A stretch of DNA of 16,497 nt, from assembly GCA_045637775.1 (NCBI GenBank), contig JAZUAC010000034.1, positions 1 through 16,497 of the forward strand, given 5' to 3'. The stretch comes from UMGS172 sp045637775. GTDB lineage: Bacteria > Bacillota > Clostridia > Oscillospirales > Acutalibacteraceae. Shown here in pieces: positions 14,717 through 16,497 of this stretch (position 1 is its first letter; every line of letters starts with the position of its first letter). The notes under the pieces are model-generated. The model made no database searches. It saw nothing but the letters and a program-made list of their open reading frames with translations, and had not been told where the DNA came from. Made by a program: the position numbers and the translations under genes.

Positions 14717-15441
14717 ATAATTTCCTCTCTTTCCAAAACGGGTCCATCTTTACAAATACGCTTGTTGCCGTATTTAGTCTTGCAGGAACAACCCATGCAA
14801 GCACCGAAACCGCATCCCATGCGTTCCTCAAAGCTCAACTGACCGCTTGTGGTGGCAGTTTTGTCAATGGCTTTGAGCATCGGTTCGGGACCGCAGGTGT
14901 AGAAGTATGTATAGTCCATATCTTTCATAGCATCGGTTACAAAGCCCTTTACGCCATAGCTACCGTCGGCAGTTGTAACGGTGACATCAGCACCCAAAGC
15001 TTTAAACTCATCCTCAAAGAAAACCTCTTCTTTTGAGTTGAAGCCCAAGATAACCGAAGGCTTTTTGCCTTCAGCAATCAGCAAACGGCAAAGCATATAC
15101 ATGGGCGGAACACCTGCACCACCACCAAGCAATACAGGGCGTTCACCCGACTTTGAAAGGTCATAACCATTGCCAAGACCGGTGAGAACATCAAGTTTTT
15201 CACCGACCTGCATCTTGGCCATAACCTCGGTACCTGTGCCGACAACTTTATAGATTATAGTAACGGTATCTTCCCCGCAATCGCAGACCGAGATAGGTCT
15301 GCGAAGGAAGAATCCGTCTAACTTTATATTGATAAACTGACCCGAAGCCGTAACGCCTGAAACATCACCCTTTAATACCATAAAATAGGTGTTTTTGGCT
15401 ATCATACGGTTTTCGGTAATTTCAAAAATACCTTGTTTCAT
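14710..15441 (-). CDS. pyrK: Dihydroorotate dehydrogenase electron transfer subunit
   Basis: PyrK carries FAD and one [2Fe-2S] cluster and passes electrons from PyrD to NAD+. The 243-residue protein has the FAD motif RRPIS (47-51), the NAD-binding glycine stretch LLGGGAGVPP (~104-113), the CGPEPM motif (183-188) and the C-terminal cluster binding site with Cys210, Cys215, Cys218 and Cys230 (Cys220 is extra). GGAGT, five bases from ATG 15441, lies against the carB stop codon, leaving only nine bases between the genes. Confidence 0.96.
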   Translation of the reverse strand: MKQGIFEITENRMIAKNTYFMVLKGDVSGVTASGQFINIKLDGFFLRRPISVCDCGEDTVTIIYKVVGTGTEVMAKMQVGEKLDVLTGLGNGYDLSKSGERPVLLGGGAGVPPMYMLCRLLIAEGKKPSVILGFNSKEEVFFEDEFKALGADVTVTTADGSYGVKGFVTDAMKDMDYTYFYTCGPEPMLKAIDKTATTSGQLSFEERMGCGFGACMGCSCKTKYGNKRICKDGPVLEREEIIW

Positions 15442-15450
15442 GTCTACTCC

Positions 15451-16497
15451 TTAAGCATCAATGGTCGATACGCAGAGAGTGGTCTCTTCAAGAACATCGA
15501 GCAAAACCTTAACAGTATCAAGTGCTGTGAAGATGGTTACATTGTTCTCGGTTGCGATCTGACGAATCTGATGACCGTCGTTACCGTTAGCGGTATCGCC
15601 GGGATCCTTGGTGTTGATAACATAAGCAATGTGACCCTGACGGAGTGCCTCGGGAATCTCCTCACAACCGTCGCTGATCTTGCCCAAAACATGGGTACGG
15701 ATGCCGTTCTTTTTGAGGAATGCTGCAGTACCCTCGGTAGGCCCGATATTAATGCCGAGGTTATAGAAACGACGGATAAGCTCCAAAGCCTCTTCCTTGT
15801 CACGGTCGGCAATGGTAGCCAAAACAGTACCATAGTTCTGCAAATGCATACCCGATGCCTGCAAAGCCTTATAAAGTGCACGGTTGAGCTTATCATCGTA
15901 TCCGATAGCTTCACCGGTAGACTTCATTTCGGGTGAGAGGTAAGCATCAAGACCGCGAATCTTATTGAACGAGAAAACGGGAGCCTTTGCATACCAACGC
16001 TTTTTCTCCTCGGGATAAATGTCGAAAATGCCTTGTTCCTTCAAGCTCTTGCCCAAGATACACTCGGTAGCAATATCGGCCAAGCTGTAACCCGTTGCCT
16101 TGGAAAGGAACGGAACTGTTCTTGAAGAACGGGGGTTGACCTCGATGATAAATACATTGTCATCCTTATCAACGATGAACTGAATATTGTAAAGACCAAC
16201 AATGCCGATTCCAAGACCCAATTTCTTGGCATACTGAAGGATGATGCCCTTAACCTTGTCGGAAATACTGAAGGAAGGATAAACGCTGATAGAGTCACCC
16301 GAGTGAACACCGGTACGCTCAACAAGTTCCATAATACCGGGAACAAATACATTACGACCGTCGCAAATAGCGTCAATCTCAACCTCACGGCCTTCGATAT
16401 ACTTATCAACAAGAACAGGCTTGTCCTCATCGATTTCAACGGCTGTTTTGAGGTAGTGACGAAGCTGATCCTCGTTAGCAACGATCTGCATTGCTCT
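15451..16497 (-). CDS. carB: Carbamoyl-phosphate synthase large chain, C-terminal part
   Basis: CarB makes carbamoyl phosphate from ammonia, bicarbonate and two ATP; it feeds both arginine and UMP synthesis. The window holds the last 348 codons, starting inside the second ATP-grasp domain, so the open end at 16497 is a truncation by the window and the Met at 16491 is internal. Recognised parts are VDKYIEGREVEIDAICDG, the ERTGVHSGDS motif, FIIEVNPRSSRTVPFLSKA with the metal-binding Glu and Asn, and a C-terminal MGS-like allosteric domain (from about LGKISDGCEEIPEALR), where UMP or IMP usually bind. It stops nine bases before pyrK. Confidence 0.96.
   Translation of the reverse strand, partial: RAMQIVANEDQLRHYLKTAVEIDEDKPVLVDKYIEGREVEIDAICDGRNVFVPGIMELVERTGVHSGDSISVYPSFSISDKVKGIILQYAKKLGLGIGIVGLYNIQFIVDKDDNVFIIEVNPRSSRTVPFLSKATGYSLADIATECILGKSLKEQGIFDIYPEEKKRWYAKAPVFSFNKIRGLDAYLSPEMKSTGEAIGYDDKLNRALYKALQASGMHLQNYGTVLATIADRDKEEALELIRRFYNLGINIGPTEGTAAFLKKNGIRTHVLGKISDGCEEIPEALRQGHIAYVINTKDPGDTANGNDGHQIRQIATENNVTIFTALDTVKVLLDVLEETTLCVSTIDA

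Noticed and set aside
1..16497. CRISPR arrays, tRNA or rRNA genes, insertion sequences, prophage genes
   Set aside because: No regularly spaced repeats, cloverleaf-like sequences, transposase or integrase motifs were seen on either strand.

Overview
The window looks like a chromosomal stretch from an anaerobic, moderately AT-rich Firmicute, most likely an uncultured gut-type member of the Clostridia. The evidence is a long-form clostridial IMP dehydrogenase, a PyrK/PyrD class 1B dihydroorotate dehydrogenase pair, a separate pyrI regulatory chain, strong AAGGAGG-type ribosome binding sites and intracellular glycosidases. The genus cannot be fixed from the sequence alone.

Layout. (1) Positions 1-905, minus strand: the first ~301 codons of guaB, cut by the window edge and interrupted by an in-frame TAG at codon 208. 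(2) 1086-1336, minus: a small cysteine-rich protein that reads correctly only if the ribosome shifts -1 at an A-rich slippery stretch; it has its own consensus promoter. (3) 1503-6142, minus: an AraC regulator, a LysR regulator and a large GH106-like glycoside hydrolase, closed by a terminator. (4) 6255-10153, plus, diverging from (3): a GH5 glycosidase, a DMT/EamA transporter, a DUF4886/SGNH hydrolase, a SemiSWEET-like small membrane protein and an alpha/beta-hydrolase esterase. (5) A strong bidirectional terminator at 10183-10211. (6) 10236-16497, minus: a de novo UMP operon whose transcriptional order is carB (partial), pyrK, pyrD, pyrF, a PHP-domain protein, pyrE, pyrB, pyrI.

How the genes fit together. 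Regions 3 and 4 form one divergently transcribed locus that appears dedicated to an imported plant-type or acylated glycoside or oligosaccharide. Two glycosidases and two putative esterases, none with a visible signal peptide, would act in the cytoplasm. Two secondary-transporter-like membrane proteins lie in the same operon, and two regulators control it from a shared 112-nt promoter region. No ABC or PTS transporter is present. The substrate is inferred, not shown. Region 6 makes UMP from carbamoyl phosphate; pyrC, carA and pyrR are not in the window and may lie beyond its right edge. The PHP protein inside this operon has no established pyrimidine role.

All 16 complete or 3'-complete genes outside the guaB interruption end in TAA (13) or TGA (3), never TAG. 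I see no tRNA, rRNA, CRISPR array, insertion sequence or phage gene.
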